Shown here: positions 9,801 through 21,384 of the stretch, in pieces | How the letters are laid out: the number at the start of each line of letters is the position of its first letter | Position numbering within the stretch: position 1 is the first letter of the stretch | NCBI RefSeq assembly: GCF_963924675.1 | Contig: NC_089226.1 | Coordinates: 55,118,205-55,182,204, forward strand | Length of the DNA: 64,000 nt | From: Phocoena phocoena | Lineage: Eukaryota > Chordata > Mammalia > Artiodactyla > Phocoenidae | Direction: 5' to 3' | Program-made: the position numbers and the translations under genes | The notes under the pieces: generated by a model | The model's input: the letters and a program-made list of their open reading frames with translations, nothing else | Database searches by the model: none | What the model was told of the DNA's origin: nothing

Positions 9801-12110
9801 GAAATAAGCTATCAAGCTAAGCAAAAACATGGATGAATCTTGAATGTATATTGCTAAATGAAAGAATCAGGTCTGAAAGGCTACAAACTATATGATTCTA
9901 TTAATAGAACATTCTACATAAGGCAAAACTATAGAGCCATAAAATACATTAGCAGAGATCAGTAGGGATTCACTGGGGAGGAGGATTGAATAGGTAAAGC
10001 ACAGAGGATATTTTACAGTGGTGAAACCATTTTGTATAATACCGTAATGATGGATATATGATACCATGCATATACCCATAGAACCTTAATATATGCAAAA
10101 TTTTTAAATAATTTAGGAGATTGGAGGATCCCAAGATGGAATAAAGGATGGGACAAAATAATCTAACTATATTATCAATCTATGAAACATGAGACTTCCC
10201 TGGTGGCGCAGTGGTTAAGAATCCACCTGCCAATGCAGGGGACATGGGTTTGAGCCTTGGTCCAGGAAGATCCCACAAGCTGCGGAGCAGCTAAGCCCAT
10301 GCGCCACAACTACTGAGCCTGAGCTCTAGAGCTCATGAGCCACAACTGCTGAGCCCACGCACCACAACAAGTGAAGCCCGTGTACCTAGAGCCCATGCTC
10401 CGCAACAAGAGAAGCCACTGCAATAAGAAGCTCACGCACCACAACGAAGAGTAGCCCCTGCTCGCCACAACTAGAGAAAGCTCACACACAGCAACAAAGA
10501 CCCAACGCAGCCAAAAATAAATCAATAAATTTATTTAAAATAAGTCATTCAATCAATCTATGAAACAGTCTCACTGACAGGGGTGGGAGAAAAGGTACTG
10601 ACCCAAGTAACTTTGGAAATGAGTGGAGTCTAAACTTAAATGCCGAGGGGACTATGCATCAGCACTGTACTCTAGTGGAAAACGTTATGTACCCCCATGG
10701 GGCACAAGTTAATAAATCTGAATGCAGCACCTGTATTCACTGGAGCTGCAGAACCAAGTGAATGGATGGCAGATTGTGGGAGCCAGGTTTCCCACTGTTG
10801 GAGCGGGAGTTTACAGATAATCCAGGGGAAGAGGCTAGAAAGCTCCGTATGGTAATGAATTACAGTTGGAGATATCAGTATGAACTCGTGTAGCTTAATA
10901 TAGATACAGATGTTACATACAGAAATATTTATAGTTATGTGTGTATATATATATGGGTTAGCACACACACATACATTTCCTTACGTTGTCTGCTGGGAGG
11001 GCCTAGAAGGAAGAATACCCCAATAGCAATGAGTGCACCTACTGGCCAGATCTTGGTTTCTAATACCATTCTCCCATAAAAGGAACCAGGGCTCCTTGGA
11101 GAAATGGCAGATTCAAGGACTGGGGCAGGGAATATACAGGAGCATCTGTAATGCCAGAACACCTTTTAGTGCCAGAAAGTAAAAGTTCTAAAAAAAAAGA
11201 TGGAGCTATGTCAAAGGGACATGGTAGCCAACTGAAAGAGCTGACCAAAGTAACCATTTAAGCAATACAATAAATAAAGTAGTATTGGATTATACCCAAA
11301 GTATACATTAATTATCCACAAAGCCATACTGTTATACATAAATAATTGAATAAATAAATAAATGGAAGGGAATATAAAAATCTCCAGTGTAGAAGAATTC
11401 CAAATAATTTATGTAGATACTCTGAGCCTGGGCATAGCTCCTCACTGGTTAAGTGTGGGTTGTGCATATTGACTTCCTTTCAAAGAGACTAGCCTGGAAG
11501 AGGGGGAGAGGGGAAGACTGAAAAGAGTAACTTTGCAGTGGAGAAACCTGACAAACACTACCTCAGCCAGATGATCAAGGTTAACCTCAACAGTGATGTC
11601 ATGTTGATAGTATGTACCGTTGATACGAGGTAATGAGAATGGCACTCTACTTCTGTGGCTTCCTTCCCAAAACATATAACCCCAATCTAATCATGAGAAA
11701 AACATAAGACAAATTCCAGTTGAGGGATATTCTGCAAAATACTTGACCAGTGTTCCTCAAAACTGTCAAGGTTGTAAAAAAGAAGGGGAGTCTGAGAAAC
11801 TGTCATAGCCAAGAGGAGCCTAAGGAGATATGATGACTAAATGTAATGTATTTTGGAAGGGATCCTGGGACAGCTAAAGGACATCAGGTAAAAATTAATG
11901 AAATATGAGTAAAATATGGATTTAGCTAATAATAACATTAATATTGGTTCATTAATTATGACAGATGTTCCATATTAATGTAAGATGTTAATAATAGAGA
12001 AAATTGGGTATAGGGTATACAGGAACTCTCTGTACTGTATTTGTAATTTTTCTGTAACTTTTTTTGTTTTTTAAAGTCTGTGTTTTAAGTAAAAAGTTTA
12101 TTAAAAATAA
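9801..12110 (+). repeat. L1M 3' region, interrupted by SINE
   Basis: A second plus-strand L1 begins with ACATGGATGAATCTTGAATG. Its far end (about 11780-12100) has AGCCAAGAGGAGCCTAAGGA, TAATATTGGTTCATTAATTA, TGTAAGATGTTAATAATAG and AACTCTCTGTACTGTA, the conserved 3' end of old L1M elements. 10600-11750 is less certain but lies between matching parts. A CHR-L SINE splits it at 10190-10551. Confidence 0.6.
10190..10551 (+). mobile_element. CHR-L SINE with 16-bp TSD
   Basis: Starts TGAGACTTCCCTGGTGGCGCA and carries the repeated 'CCACAACTACTGAGCC' region typical of the long form. It ends GCCAAAAATAAATCAAT plus an AT-rich tail. The TSD ATCAATCTATGAAACA at 10174-10189 and 10552-10567 is perfect. 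Confidence 0.95.
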
Positions 12111-13224
12111 TAATATACACACAAAATAGAAGTTGCTCTTAATTTTTTTAAGTGGTATTGGAACACCAGGAAGTTTCAGCAGAGCTTGGAGTTGGCGCTG
12201 GTGGTTTTGGCAATGTTAAGAGAAGGTGAAGTCCTCAGCAACGGTTTAGAAAGAAAAGGCCTCAAGTAGGACCTTAATAGCCTTGGGGCAGGCACATGTG
12301 GGCAGGTACCAGAGGTCCATCGGCCCTTTGAGCCTCAATAGAAACAGTGGAGTTTCTGCAGAGAGCAAGAGCTAGAGCAAGTTGGGAAAAAAATGGTGAA
12401 GACAGGAGCTCTGCAGGTGACCTTGGGGCTTCACAGAACAATTTGAGCGAAAATAAGGAAGTTTGGCTTTCCTGCAGAATGAATGGAAGCAGAGCCAAAG
12501 AACCACTGTTTTGTAGCTGTTGTTGCAGCCCTTTATTTACTGTGAAGGATGCTGTTGCCTGAAAAACAGGGGGTCTACAAAATAAGGGTACTTATTGCTA
12601 TCTATAAATCTCTTTAAAAGCTGTTCAATATAAAATGCAAAATATAAAAATCTATAAAATACACACACACACAGTAAATGCAACTTAATGACCTGAGTCA
12701 AACAGTGTATTTTTTTATATAAAGCTTAAAAACTAACATAATACACAGATACCAGAAATTCCTTTTATTATACTTAATCTATTAGAAATATAAACCTCAA
12801 CCAACTGGTTTTTCAACTTCCTTTTGTCTCTAATGATGGGACGGGTGGTTTGAACATATGCCTAAATTTCTAGTATTGGATTTAACTGGACAAGCCTGAT
12901 CCTTGCCAGGATTATAAACTCTTTGCATTCTGGTTATGGGAGCTACCTCTTTCTGAATTTCACTCCACCTAACTTCCCATTCACTGTTCCCTTTCTGAGG
13001 TTCAACTAGCTATTTCATCTTCAATCAACTTCTCTTACAGTGTGCATTGTGACTGGCTCTTCCCTGTTAAAAGTGAGATTTGTGTTTTTCAGTAGGATTA
13101 ATTCTTCCCTTATCTGTAGATGGTGAATAATCTAACTGGATCTATCAAGACACCCCCTACCCCAGAACAAGTCTTGCTCAATGAAGATTATGGACAGAAT
13201 GACTAATTAATAGGCTCTTACCAC
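12111..13224. other. Unassigned sequence
   Basis: No repeat or gene recognised. A CA run lies near 12659-12674. Opposed open frames at 12274-12498 (minus) and 12347-12562 (plus) overlap, which argues against coding. 12140-12560 is the least AT-rich part and may be an unrecognised old repeat. Confidence 0.4.
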
Positions 13225-13310
13225 CATGGAGTCTTCATTCATTCAATAAGTATTTATTGAGAATCAGTTAGGTGCCAGCCAGTCTGCTAGCAATGAGTAG
13301 ATACTATCCC
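13225..13310 (-). repeat. L2 LINE 3' end
   Basis: CATTCATTCAATAAGTATTT, ATTGAGAATCAGTTAGGTGC and CAGCCAGTCTGCTAGCAATG are the reversed L2 3' end. Confidence 0.6.
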
Positions 13311-13999
13311 ATTACTCTTGGTGTTTGGCTATTGAGAAAGAGGATAATACTACAGAATGATTAAATATTATGCATAGTAAGTTAGGGGAATATTGTGCTG
13401 TCATTTCTAAGACTATGATTTTTAATCTTTTTCTTTTTGAGGGAGTCATAGACCCCTTGAATCGTGTCAGTCTTGCCCCAGAAAACAAATACATCCCCAA
13501 AACTTAGCAATAATTTCAAGTTGTTCATGGATCCTTTGAAGCCCTTTCATGAATTCTGGGTTTAGAATTCCCACCCTAAATGATAGATGCCAAGATAAAT
13601 TCATATCTTGGAATGTCTGAAGAAGCAGACATTCCAAGATATATGGAGGGGAAGGTAGACTAAGTGCTTAGGAGTGGCAGCAGCAAGAATGAAAAGTGAG
13701 TTTCTATAGCTTTATCTTACATGTGTTATCATCAGCTAACATATGTAATAATTAATGTTTCCAGGAATAATCCACTAGTGAGGACCCAATGCCCCACAAA
13801 GTGAACCTTGGCCTCCCACAGAAGAACGCTTTAAAGGAGCTACCAACTCATTTACCTTTGCTCTAGTGCAGTACCCATATTATGGGTGGTAAGAGGTACT
13901 ATAAAACTAAGTAGGGTAAAGGGGATGGAAACTGGGGTTTTGTGTGTTTGTGCTATTTTATATAGTTATACAGAATGTCAAGGAAGTTGTCTCTGATAA
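13311..13999. other. Unassigned sequence with hairpin
   Basis: No gene or known repeat was recognised apart from the perfect inverted repeat listed separately. Confidence 0.4.
13603..13642. repeat. Perfect 17-bp inverted repeat, 6-nt loop
   Basis: ATATCTTGGAATGTCTG (13603-13619) is the exact reverse complement of CAGACATTCCAAGATAT (13626-13642), with the loop AAGAAG. The stem has no mismatch and stops abruptly on both sides. Transcribed RNA would fold into a short hairpin. Shorter than a typical pre-miRNA stem. Confidence 0.9.
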
Positions 14000-14370
14000 G
14001 GTGATATTTGAGCAAGAATTTATAGAAGTGGGGGATTAAACCATGTGAATATCCAGGACAGCCTTTCAGCCAAATGGAGCAGCAAATGGAAGGAGGCCAG
14101 TGAGCAGAGCAGAGTGAGTAATGAGAGAGGGAGTGCGGCCTGAGTGAGGTCAGGAGGGAGTTGAGATGTGTGTGTCAGGTCTCCCAGGGTTGGATTGAAA
14201 GAGTCAGAGGTAAGGGACAAGCAGAATCTGAGGGTACCAGACTCAGGATCATAAAATGCTGTTAGTAATGGGAAAACTGCTCAGTGAAATCCAGTGGGGG
14301 ATGTTTTGGGATGATTAGCTGGATAATATAGAGAGGCTTACCGAGCCAGACCTTACCCTAGTAATGGTTA
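14000..14370 (-). repeat. L2 LINE fragment
   Basis: GTGATATTTGAGCAAGAATT, CATGTGAATATCCAGGACAG, GCAAATGGAAGGAGGCCAGT and GAGCAGAGCAGAGTGAGTAA follow reversed L2. Diverged. Confidence 0.55.
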
Positions 14371-14555
14371 ACTGATGGACACTGTTCTGTGTGTGTGAGG
14401 GGGTGGGGATAGGGTGGAGTCAGAAACAGAAAGAACAATGGAGAAAATACTTAGGAAAGTGAATAGAAAACAGAAGACTAGGATATCTTAAGTGGGAAGA
14501 GCTTAGAAATCAAGGAAAGGAAGAAGGATTAAGAAAGAGGGGGAGGGAGTAAGGA

Positions 14556-14745
14556 ACTAATATTTGTCACATGGCCACAATTTGCCAGGATCTTTACATT
14601 TATATTTTAATTTTGTTTTAAAGCAGTACTACAAGATGAGTGTTATTGTCCCCATCTTGCAGATAAGAAAATTTCAAGCCCAGAAAAGTTGAGTAACTTG
14701 ATAAAGGTGATACGCTACTAGTAAATAGTAGGAGAGGATAACTTT
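14556..14745 (-). repeat. MIR SINE
   Basis: GGATCTTTACATTTATATTT, CCCATCTTGCAGATAAGAAA and AAAAGTTGAGTAACTTGATA, ending CTACTAGTAAATAGTAGGAG, are reversed MIR core. Confidence 0.75.
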
Positions 14746-15227
14746 ATTATTTTGTCTTCAGTTCTTATTATTTTCTTATGTTGCTCTGTTGATTCATTCC
14801 TAATATTATATTTGGAGAAACAAAATGATGTCACAGGTAGGAAGACAGCAGAAGGATGGCAAAGTGGCCGGCATGGTTAGAATTTTGTCCTGGGCAATCA
14901 ATCCTCAGTGTCGGACTGCACACCTGGCCTTATAAAAAAGGCCACAAGGTGTCAGCGTTTTACTCGTTGGTTTGGGGGCCTCTCCTGCTCCTGTGGCCAA
15001 CTGTATCAGTATAAAAATATTGAATAAAAAGTAATATATCACTTATAGATGATATTTAGAAACTGACCTATCTTAACCAGAAATACTTGTCGAGAAATAG
15101 TCTAAAAGTTCCTAAGTTCCCAGAAATACATCCATCGATAGGCATTGGGATCTTGACATTTGCCTCCAAGTGAGCAGGATAAAAGAAACCATTTCCAATG
15201 ATGTGTGGGGTTATGCGACATGGTAGA
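14746..15227. other. Unassigned sequence with TATA motif
   Basis: No repeat named. TATAAAAAAG at 14931-14940 lies inside GGCCTT..AAGGCC (14926-14943), and GAATAAAAAG follows near 15025. TATA then a polyadenylation-like signal could be an LTR remnant, but the order is too weak to call. Confidence 0.35.
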
Positions 15228-15420
15228 ATGTAGTGGTCAAGTTTCCACTGGGACGTCAGAGAGATCTGTGTTAAAATGCTATCTCCTACCTTTAGCTACA
15301 CGGTATTGTGCAATTTCTTCATCTAAATTCCCTACCTCTTAAGTTCATTGTGAATATTAAATACCACATAAAGAGCTCTTGGTAAAGTGCCTGACTTTAA
15401 TAGTAGCCATTAAATAAATG
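15228..15420 (+). repeat. MIR SINE
   Basis: GTAGTGGTCAAG, then CTACACGGTATTGTGCAATT, TCTTCATCTAAATTCCCTAC and AAGTGCCTGACT, follow MIR in order. Strongly diverged. Confidence 0.55.
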
Positions 15421-15454
15421 GTAGCCAATAAATAGTAGCAATTATATAATATCT

Positions 15455-15475
15455 AGCTAGCTAGCTAGCTACCTA
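15455..15475. repeat. (CTAG)n microsatellite
   Basis: Four to five CTAG units followed by CTAC units. Confidence 0.85.
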
Positions 15476-15749
15476 CCTATTGCAGAACTAGCATTACCCT
15501 AATACAATCATAGCTAATAGCTATAATACATTTATCTATGATAGCACATAATTTTTAAAAATATTTTTTTCTTCTAGTTTTATTGGGATATAATTGACAT
15601 ATAGCACTGTATAAGTTTAAGGTGTACAGCATAATGATTTGACTTCCATACATCATGAAATGATTGCCACAATAAATTTAGTGAGTATCCATCATCTCAT
15701 AGGAATACAAAATAAAAGAAAAAAAAGTTTTTTTCCCTTATGCTGAGAA

Positions 15750-16471
15750 TGCTACCGAGCCAAACTCGGGTCTGCTCACGCATGTGCAGTAAAGCCAATC
15801 TCCAATCTGTTGACACCGGGTTGTGGTGAAGGAAACTGCAGCTTTATTGTAAAGGTGCCAATACAAGGAGAACAGGTGGCTTGAGCTCAAAAAACCCCAA
15901 ACTCGGGCTTCCCTGGTGGCGCAGTGGTTGGGAGTCCGCCTGCCAATGCGGGGGACGCGGGTTCGTGCCGGTCTGGGAGGATCCCACGTGCTGCGGAGCG
16001 GCTGGGCCCGTGGGCCGTGGTCTCTGGGCCTGCGCGTCTGGAGCCCGTGCTCCGCAGGGGGAGAGGCCACAGCAGTGAGAGGCCCGCGTACCGCAAAGAA
16101 AACAAAACAAAACAAAAAACCCCCCCAAACTCCCTGAAGGGTTTCAGCGAAGCATTTTTAAGGGCAAGATGAGGGAAGGGTGTCCTAGAGTATGTGATCA
16201 GCTCCTGCACAATTCTGATTGGGTGATGGTGAGGTAACAGGGTGGTGGCACAGGGGTTAACATTATCAATCCTTAGGCCTGAGGACTATGTGCTCATGGT
16301 CATCAAGTAGTTAACACCTTCCATTTGGTGGGGGGTTTTCACATCTGTGAAACAACTCAGGAAACATGCATCAGATACTGTTATCTAGGTACTTCGGAGA
16401 GGAGCTAAAGCAGAGGATATGGGGGAGGGCTCGGCCCCCAGCAAGGCTCCATAGGGTCCTGCTTGGTTACA
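15750..16471 (-). mobile_element. Solo LTR, with SINE inserted
   Basis: Lies inside the L1 3' UTR at a point where the related L1 at 19160 is continuous, which fixes both ends. It runs from TGCTACCGAGCC to GGTTACA. Flanks AGAA (15746-15749) and ACAA (16472-16475) fit a 4-bp TSD with one change. It shares blocks with the LTR at 53314-54094: CAGTAAAGCCAATCT, GGGTTGTGGTGAAGGAAA, GATCAGCTC, TTCTGATTGG, CCTGCTTGGTTACA. No internal viral region remains. A CHR-C SINE at 15905-16113 landed in it later. Confidence 0.85.
15905..16113 (+). mobile_element. CHR-C SINE inside solo LTR
   Basis: CHR-C body with head GGGCTTCCCTGGTGGCGCAG and end GCGTACCGC, then a CAAAA-rich tail. It lacks a few bases after the B box (TGCCGGTCTGGG). 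TSD about ACCCCAAACTC on both sides (to 15904 and to 16132). Confidence 0.95.
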
Positions 16472-17516
16472 ACAAGTCTTAGGATTTACTCTCTTAACAA
16501 CTTTCATACATAATGTACAGCAGTGTTCGTTATATTAATCGTGTTGTACATTACATATCTAGTAATTATCTATAACTGGAAGCTTGTACCTTTTGACCAC
16601 TTTCATCTAGTTCCCCCTCCTCACATCCCCACCTCTGGTAACCACAAATCTGATCTCTTTTTCTAAGAGTTGGTTTGTTTGCTTTTGAAGTGTAATTGAC
16701 CTACACCGCTATGTTAGTTCCTGGCACACATGTAGTGATTTGCTATTTCTATACATTACAAAATGATCACCACAATAAGTGTAGTTACAATCTCTCACCA
16801 TACAAAGATATCACCTAATTATCAATCATATTCCCCACACTGTACATTTCATCCCTGTGACTCATTCTTTTTGTAACTGGAAGTTTGTACCTCTTAATCT
16901 CCTTCACGTCTTTCACACATCTCCCCACCTCCCTCCCCTCTGGCAACTGCCTGTTTCTTTGTATCTATGAGTCTGTTTCTGTTTTGTTATGTTTGTTCAT
17001 TTGTTTTGGTTTTTAGATTCCACATACAAATAAAATCATACAGTATTTGTCTTTGTCTGACTTATTTCACTTAGCATAATACCCTCTAGATCCATCCAAG
17101 TTGTCCCATATGGTAAGATTGCTCTTTTTAATGGCTGAGTAGTATCCCATTGTATATATATTCCACATCTTCTTTATTCATCCATCCATCCATCATCAGG
17201 CACTCAGTTTGCTTTCATACTTGGCTTTTGTAAATAGTGCAGCAATGAACATACGAGTACATATATCTTTTCAAATTAGTGTTTTCATATTCTTTGGATA
17301 AATACCCAGAAATGGGATTGCTGGATTTTATCATAGTTCTATTTTCAATTTTTTGAGGAACCTCCATACTGTTTTGCATAGTGGGTACACCAGTTTACAT
17401 TCCCACCAGCAGTGCACAGGGTTCCCTTTTCTTCACATCCTCACTAGCACTTATTTGTTGTCTCTTTGATAACAGATATTGCCATTCTGACAGGTGTGAG
17501 GTGATATTTCATTGTG

Positions 17517-17858
17517 TGTGTTTTCTTTCTTTTTAATTATTTTTGGCTGTATTGGGTCTTAGTTGTAGCACTTAGGATCTTTGTTGAGGCATGAGGGATC
17601 TTTTCACTGTGGTGCGCAGGCTCTTCTTTGCAGCACGCAGGCTTCTCTCTAATTGTGGAGCACAGGCTCCTGGGTGCATGGGCTCTGTAGTTTGCAGCAG
17701 GCGGGCTCTCTAGTTGAGGCTTGCGAGCTCAGTAGTTGTGGCGCTTGGGCTTAGTTGCCCTGCAGCATGTGGGATCTTCGTTCCCTGACCAGGGATCGAA
17801 CCCGTGTCCCCTGCATTGTAAGGCGGATTCTTTACCACTGGACCACCAGGGAAGTCCC
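17517..17858 (-). mobile_element. CHR-L SINE inside L1 ORF2
   Basis: Reverse of the long tRNA-derived SINE, from TTTTTGGCTGTATTGGGTCT to CACCAGGGAAGTCCC. The B box is intact as the complement of GGTTCGATCCC. The L1 sequence TCATTGTG is repeated as TCACTGTG (17509-17516 and 17859-17866), the TSD with one change. Confidence 0.93.
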
Positions 17859-17991
17859 TCACTGTGGTTTTGATTTGTATTTCCCTGATGATTTGTGATG
17901 TTGAGTATCGTTTTACCTGTTGGCCATTTGTATGTCTTCTTTGGTAATATGTCTGTTCAGGTCCTCTACCCATTTTTAAAATCAGGTTTTT

Positions 17992-18157
17992 TTTTTTTTT
18001 TGTTACGTGGGCCTCTCACTGTTGTGGCCTCTCCTGTTGCAGAGCACAGGCTCCGGACGCGCAGGCTCAGCAGCCATGGCTCATGGGCCCAGCCGCTCCG
18101 CGGCATGTGGGATCTTCCCGGGCTAGGGCTCTCAACCACTGCGCCACCAGGGAAGCC
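17992..18157 (-). mobile_element. CHR-C SINE lacking its B box
   Basis: Reverse CHR-C whose sequence jumps from GATCTTCCCGGGCTAGGG to CTCTCAACCACTGCG, so about 40 bp holding the B box and its flanks are missing. Head and tail are normal. CAGGTTTTT flanks it at 17983-17991 and 18158-18166. The deletion removes the internal RNA polymerase III promoter element, so this copy could not be transcribed on its own. Confidence 0.9.
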
Positions 18158-19449
18158 CAGGTTTTTGGTTTTTTTTAATGTTGAGTTATATGAGTTATTT
18201 GTGTATTTTGGATATTAACCACTTATCAGATGTATCATTTGCAAATATCTTCTTCTATTCAGTAGTCTGCCTTTGGTTTTACTGATAGTTTCCTTTGCTG
18301 TGAAAAGATTTTAATGTAGTCCTATTTATTAATTTTTTCTCTTATTTCCCTTCCATGAGGAGACATATCTAAAAAAATATTTCTAAGATCAATATCAAAG
18401 ATCGTGCTGCCTGTTTTCTTCTAGGAGTTTTATGGCTTCAGCTCTTACATTTTCGGTTTCTAATCCATTTTGAGTTTATTTTCGTATATGGTGTGAGAAA
18501 GTAGCACAATTTGATTCTTTTGCAGATAGCTGTTTTCTGAATACCATTTATTGAAGAGGCTGTCTTTTCCCCATTGTATATTCTTGCCTCCTTTGTTGTA
18601 GATCAATTGCCTATATAAGTGTGGGTTTACTTCTGGGCTCTCTCTTCTGTTCCATTGATCTAGGTGTTTTTGTGCCAGTACCATACTGTTTTGATTACTG
18701 TAGCTTTGTAGTATAGTTTGAAATCAGGACGTGTGACACCTCCAGCTTTGTTCTTTTTTCTCAAGATTGTTTTAGCTATTCATAGTCTTTTTTGTTTCCA
18801 TACAAATTTTAGAACTATTTGTTCTAGTTCTGTGAAAAATGTTATTGGTATTTTGATATGGATTGCATTGAACCTGTGGATTGTTTGGGGGAGTATGGCA
18901 ATTTTAACAATATTAATTCTTCCAATCTGTGAGCACAGTATATCTTTCCATTTGCTTGTTGTCTTCAATTTCTTTTTATTTTCTTCCTGTTTTATTGAGA
19001 TATAATGGACTTACATCACTGTATAAGTTTAAGGTGTATGGCATAATGATATGATTTACATACATCATGAAATGATTACCACAGTGAGTTTAGTGAACAT
19101 CCATCATCTCATATAGATACAAAATAAAAGAAAAAGAGAAAAATATTTTTTCTTTGTGATGAGAACTCTTAGGATTTACTCTCTTAACAACTTTCATACA
19201 TAACATACAGCAGTGTTAATTATATTTATCATGTTGCACATTATATCCCTGGTACATATTTATCTTATAACTGGAAGTTTGGTCCTTTTGACTACCTTCA
19301 TCCAAGTCCTCTCTCCCCAACCGCCACTTCTGGTTACCACAAATCTAATCTCTTTTTCTATAAGTTTGTTTGCTTTTGAAGTATAATTGAACTACAACAC
19401 TATGTTAGTTCCTGGCATACAATATAGTGATTCAATATTTCTATCAATT

Positions 19450-19830
19450 TAATTAATTAATTAATTTCTTTATTTACTTACTTACCTATTGCCTGCGTTG
19501 GGTCTTCGTTGCTGTGTGCAGGCTTTCTTTAGTTGCAGCGAACGAGGGCTACTCTTCGTTGCAGTGAGCGACCTTATTATTGCGGTGGCTTCTCTTGTTG
19601 TGGGGCAGGGGTTCTAGGCACGTGGGCTTCAGTAGTTGCAGCACATGGGCTCTAGGGCATGCGGGCTTCAGTAGTTGTGGCTCACGGACTCTAGAGCACA
19701 GACTCAGTAGTTGAGGTGCACAGGCTTAGTTGCCCTGTGACATGTGGGATCTTCGCGGACCAGGGATTGAAACCGTGTCCCCTGCATTGGCAGGCAGATT
19801 CTTAACCACTGCACCACGAGCGAACTCCCT
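19450..19830 (-). mobile_element. CHR-L SINE
   Basis: Reverse CHR-L, preceded by an (AATT)n-type tail near 19448-19470 and ending ACTGCACCACGAGCGAACTC. The TSD is degraded (TTTCTATCAATTT versus CTCTCCATTTT). Confidence 0.9.
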
Positions 19831-20128
19831 CTCTCCATTTTAAAACAATCACCAAGGAGTCTAGTTATGATCTGTCACCATTCAAAGATATTACATAATT
19901 ATTGACTATATTCCCCAGGCTTTACATTTCATACCTCTGACTAATTTATTTTGTAACTGGAAGCTGTACCTCTTAATCTCCCTCACCTATTTCTCTCCTC
20001 TCCCTCTCCTCTCCCCTCTGGCAACCACCTGTTTGTCCTCTGTATCTATTAGTATGTTTCTGTTTTGTTCTGTTTGTTTAGTTTTTTAGATTCCACATAT
20101 AAGTGAAATCATAGAGTATTTGTCTTTC

Positions 20129-20480
20129 TTTTTTGAAAATTTTTTAAAAAATTATTTTTGGCTGCATTGGGTCTTCATTGCTGCACGTAGGCTTTCTCTA
20201 GTTGCAGCGAGCGGGGGCTACTCTTTGTTGTGGTGCGTGGGCTTCTCATTGTGGTCGCTTCTCGTTGCAGAACATGGGCTCTAGGCGCGTGGGCTTCAGT
20301 AGTTGCAGCACGCAGGCTCAGTAGCTGTGGCTTATGGGCTCTAGAGGGCAGGCTTAGTAGTTGTGGCACATGGGCTTAGTTGCTCTGCGTCATGTCAGAT
20401 CTTCCTGGACCAGGGATTGAACCCATGTTCACTGCATTGGCAGGCGGATTCTTAACCACTGCACCACAAGGGAAGTCCAA
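20129..20480 (-). mobile_element. CHR-L SINE with 12-bp TSD
   Basis: Reverse CHR-L. TATTTGTCTTTC at 20117-20128 and 20481-20492 is a perfect TSD inside L1 sequence. The B box is present as the complement of GGTTCAATCCC. Confidence 0.95.
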
Positions 20481-21384
20481 TATTTGTCTTTCTCTGACTT
20501 ATTTCACTTAGCCTCTAGGTCCATCCATGTTGTCACAGATGGTAAGATTTCATTCTTTTTTATGGCTGAGTAATATTCCACTGTATCTTTATCCGTTCAT
20601 CTACTGATGGGCACTTAGGTTTGCTTCCATATCTTGGCTATTGTAAATAATGCTGCAGTGAACATATGGGAGCATATATCTTTTCAGATTAGTGTTTTCA
20701 TTTTCTTCAGATATACACCCAGAAGTGGAATTGCTGGATAATATGGTACTTCTATTTTTAATTTTTTGAGGAACCTCCATAATGTTTCCCATAGAGGCTG
20801 TACCAAGTTACATTCCCATCAACAGTGCACAAGTGTTCCCTTTTTTCCACATCCTCACCAACACTTATTATTTGTTGTCTTTTTGATAACAGATATTGCC
20901 ATTCTGACAGGTGTGGTTTTGATTTGCAATTCCCTGATGATTTGTGATGTTTTAATGTGCCTGTTGGCCATCCTCATGTCTTCTTTGGAAAAATTCCTAT
21001 TCAAGTTCTCTGCCCATTTTTTAAGCAGGTTGTTTGTTTCTTAGATATTGAGTTGTGTGAGTTGTTTGCATATTTTGGATATTAACCCCTTATCAGATAA
21101 ATCATTTGCAAATATCTTCTCCCATTCAGTAGGCTGCTTTTTGTTTTGTTTATAGTTTCCTTTGTTGCGCAAAAGCTTTTCAGTTTGACGTATTCACATT
21201 TGTTTATTTTTTGTTTCCTTTACCTAAAGAGACATATCCAAAAAGATATTACTAAGACTGATGTCACAGAGCATACCTCCTATGTTTTCTTCTAGAAGTT
21301 TTATGGTTTCAGGTCTTACATTTATGTCTTTAATCCATTTTGAATTATTTTTGTGCATAGGGTGAGAAAGTAGGGACTGCATCA

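Larger units (their letters stand above)
15565..18978 (-). mobile_element. L1 (L1MA-like), 3' UTR and ORF2 part
   Basis: Reverse of an L1. 3' UTR with TTTTATTGGGATATAATTGA, ACTGTATAAGTTTAAGGTGT and CTCTTAACAACTTTCATACA; then ORF2 C-terminus (AATGGCTGAGTAGTATCCCA, GGGATTGCTGGATTTTATC); then more ORF2 (TTCCATTGATCTAGGTG, GTGCCAGTACCATACTG) to about 18978. The reading frame is destroyed. Nested inside are a solo LTR (15750-16471), a CHR-L SINE (17517-17858) and a CHR-C SINE (17992-18157), so this L1 is older than all three. Confidence 0.85.
18985..21380 (-). mobile_element. L1 (L1MA-like), 3' UTR and ORF2 part
   Basis: A second minus-strand L1 with the same 3' UTR landmarks as the one at 15565 (TTTTATTGAGATATAATGGA, CACTGTATAAGTTTAAGGTG, CTCTTAGGATTTACTCTC). 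It runs through the ORF2 end (GGCTGAGTAATATTCCACTG, GTGGAATTGCTGGATAATAT) to about 21380. The frame is broken. Two CHR-L SINEs lie inside it. It abuts an opposite L1 at 21385. Confidence 0.85.

Noticed and set aside
15738..16210. Proline- and arginine-rich frames of up to 125 codons
   Set aside because: Produced by the GC-rich CHR-C SINE at 15905-16113 in several frames.
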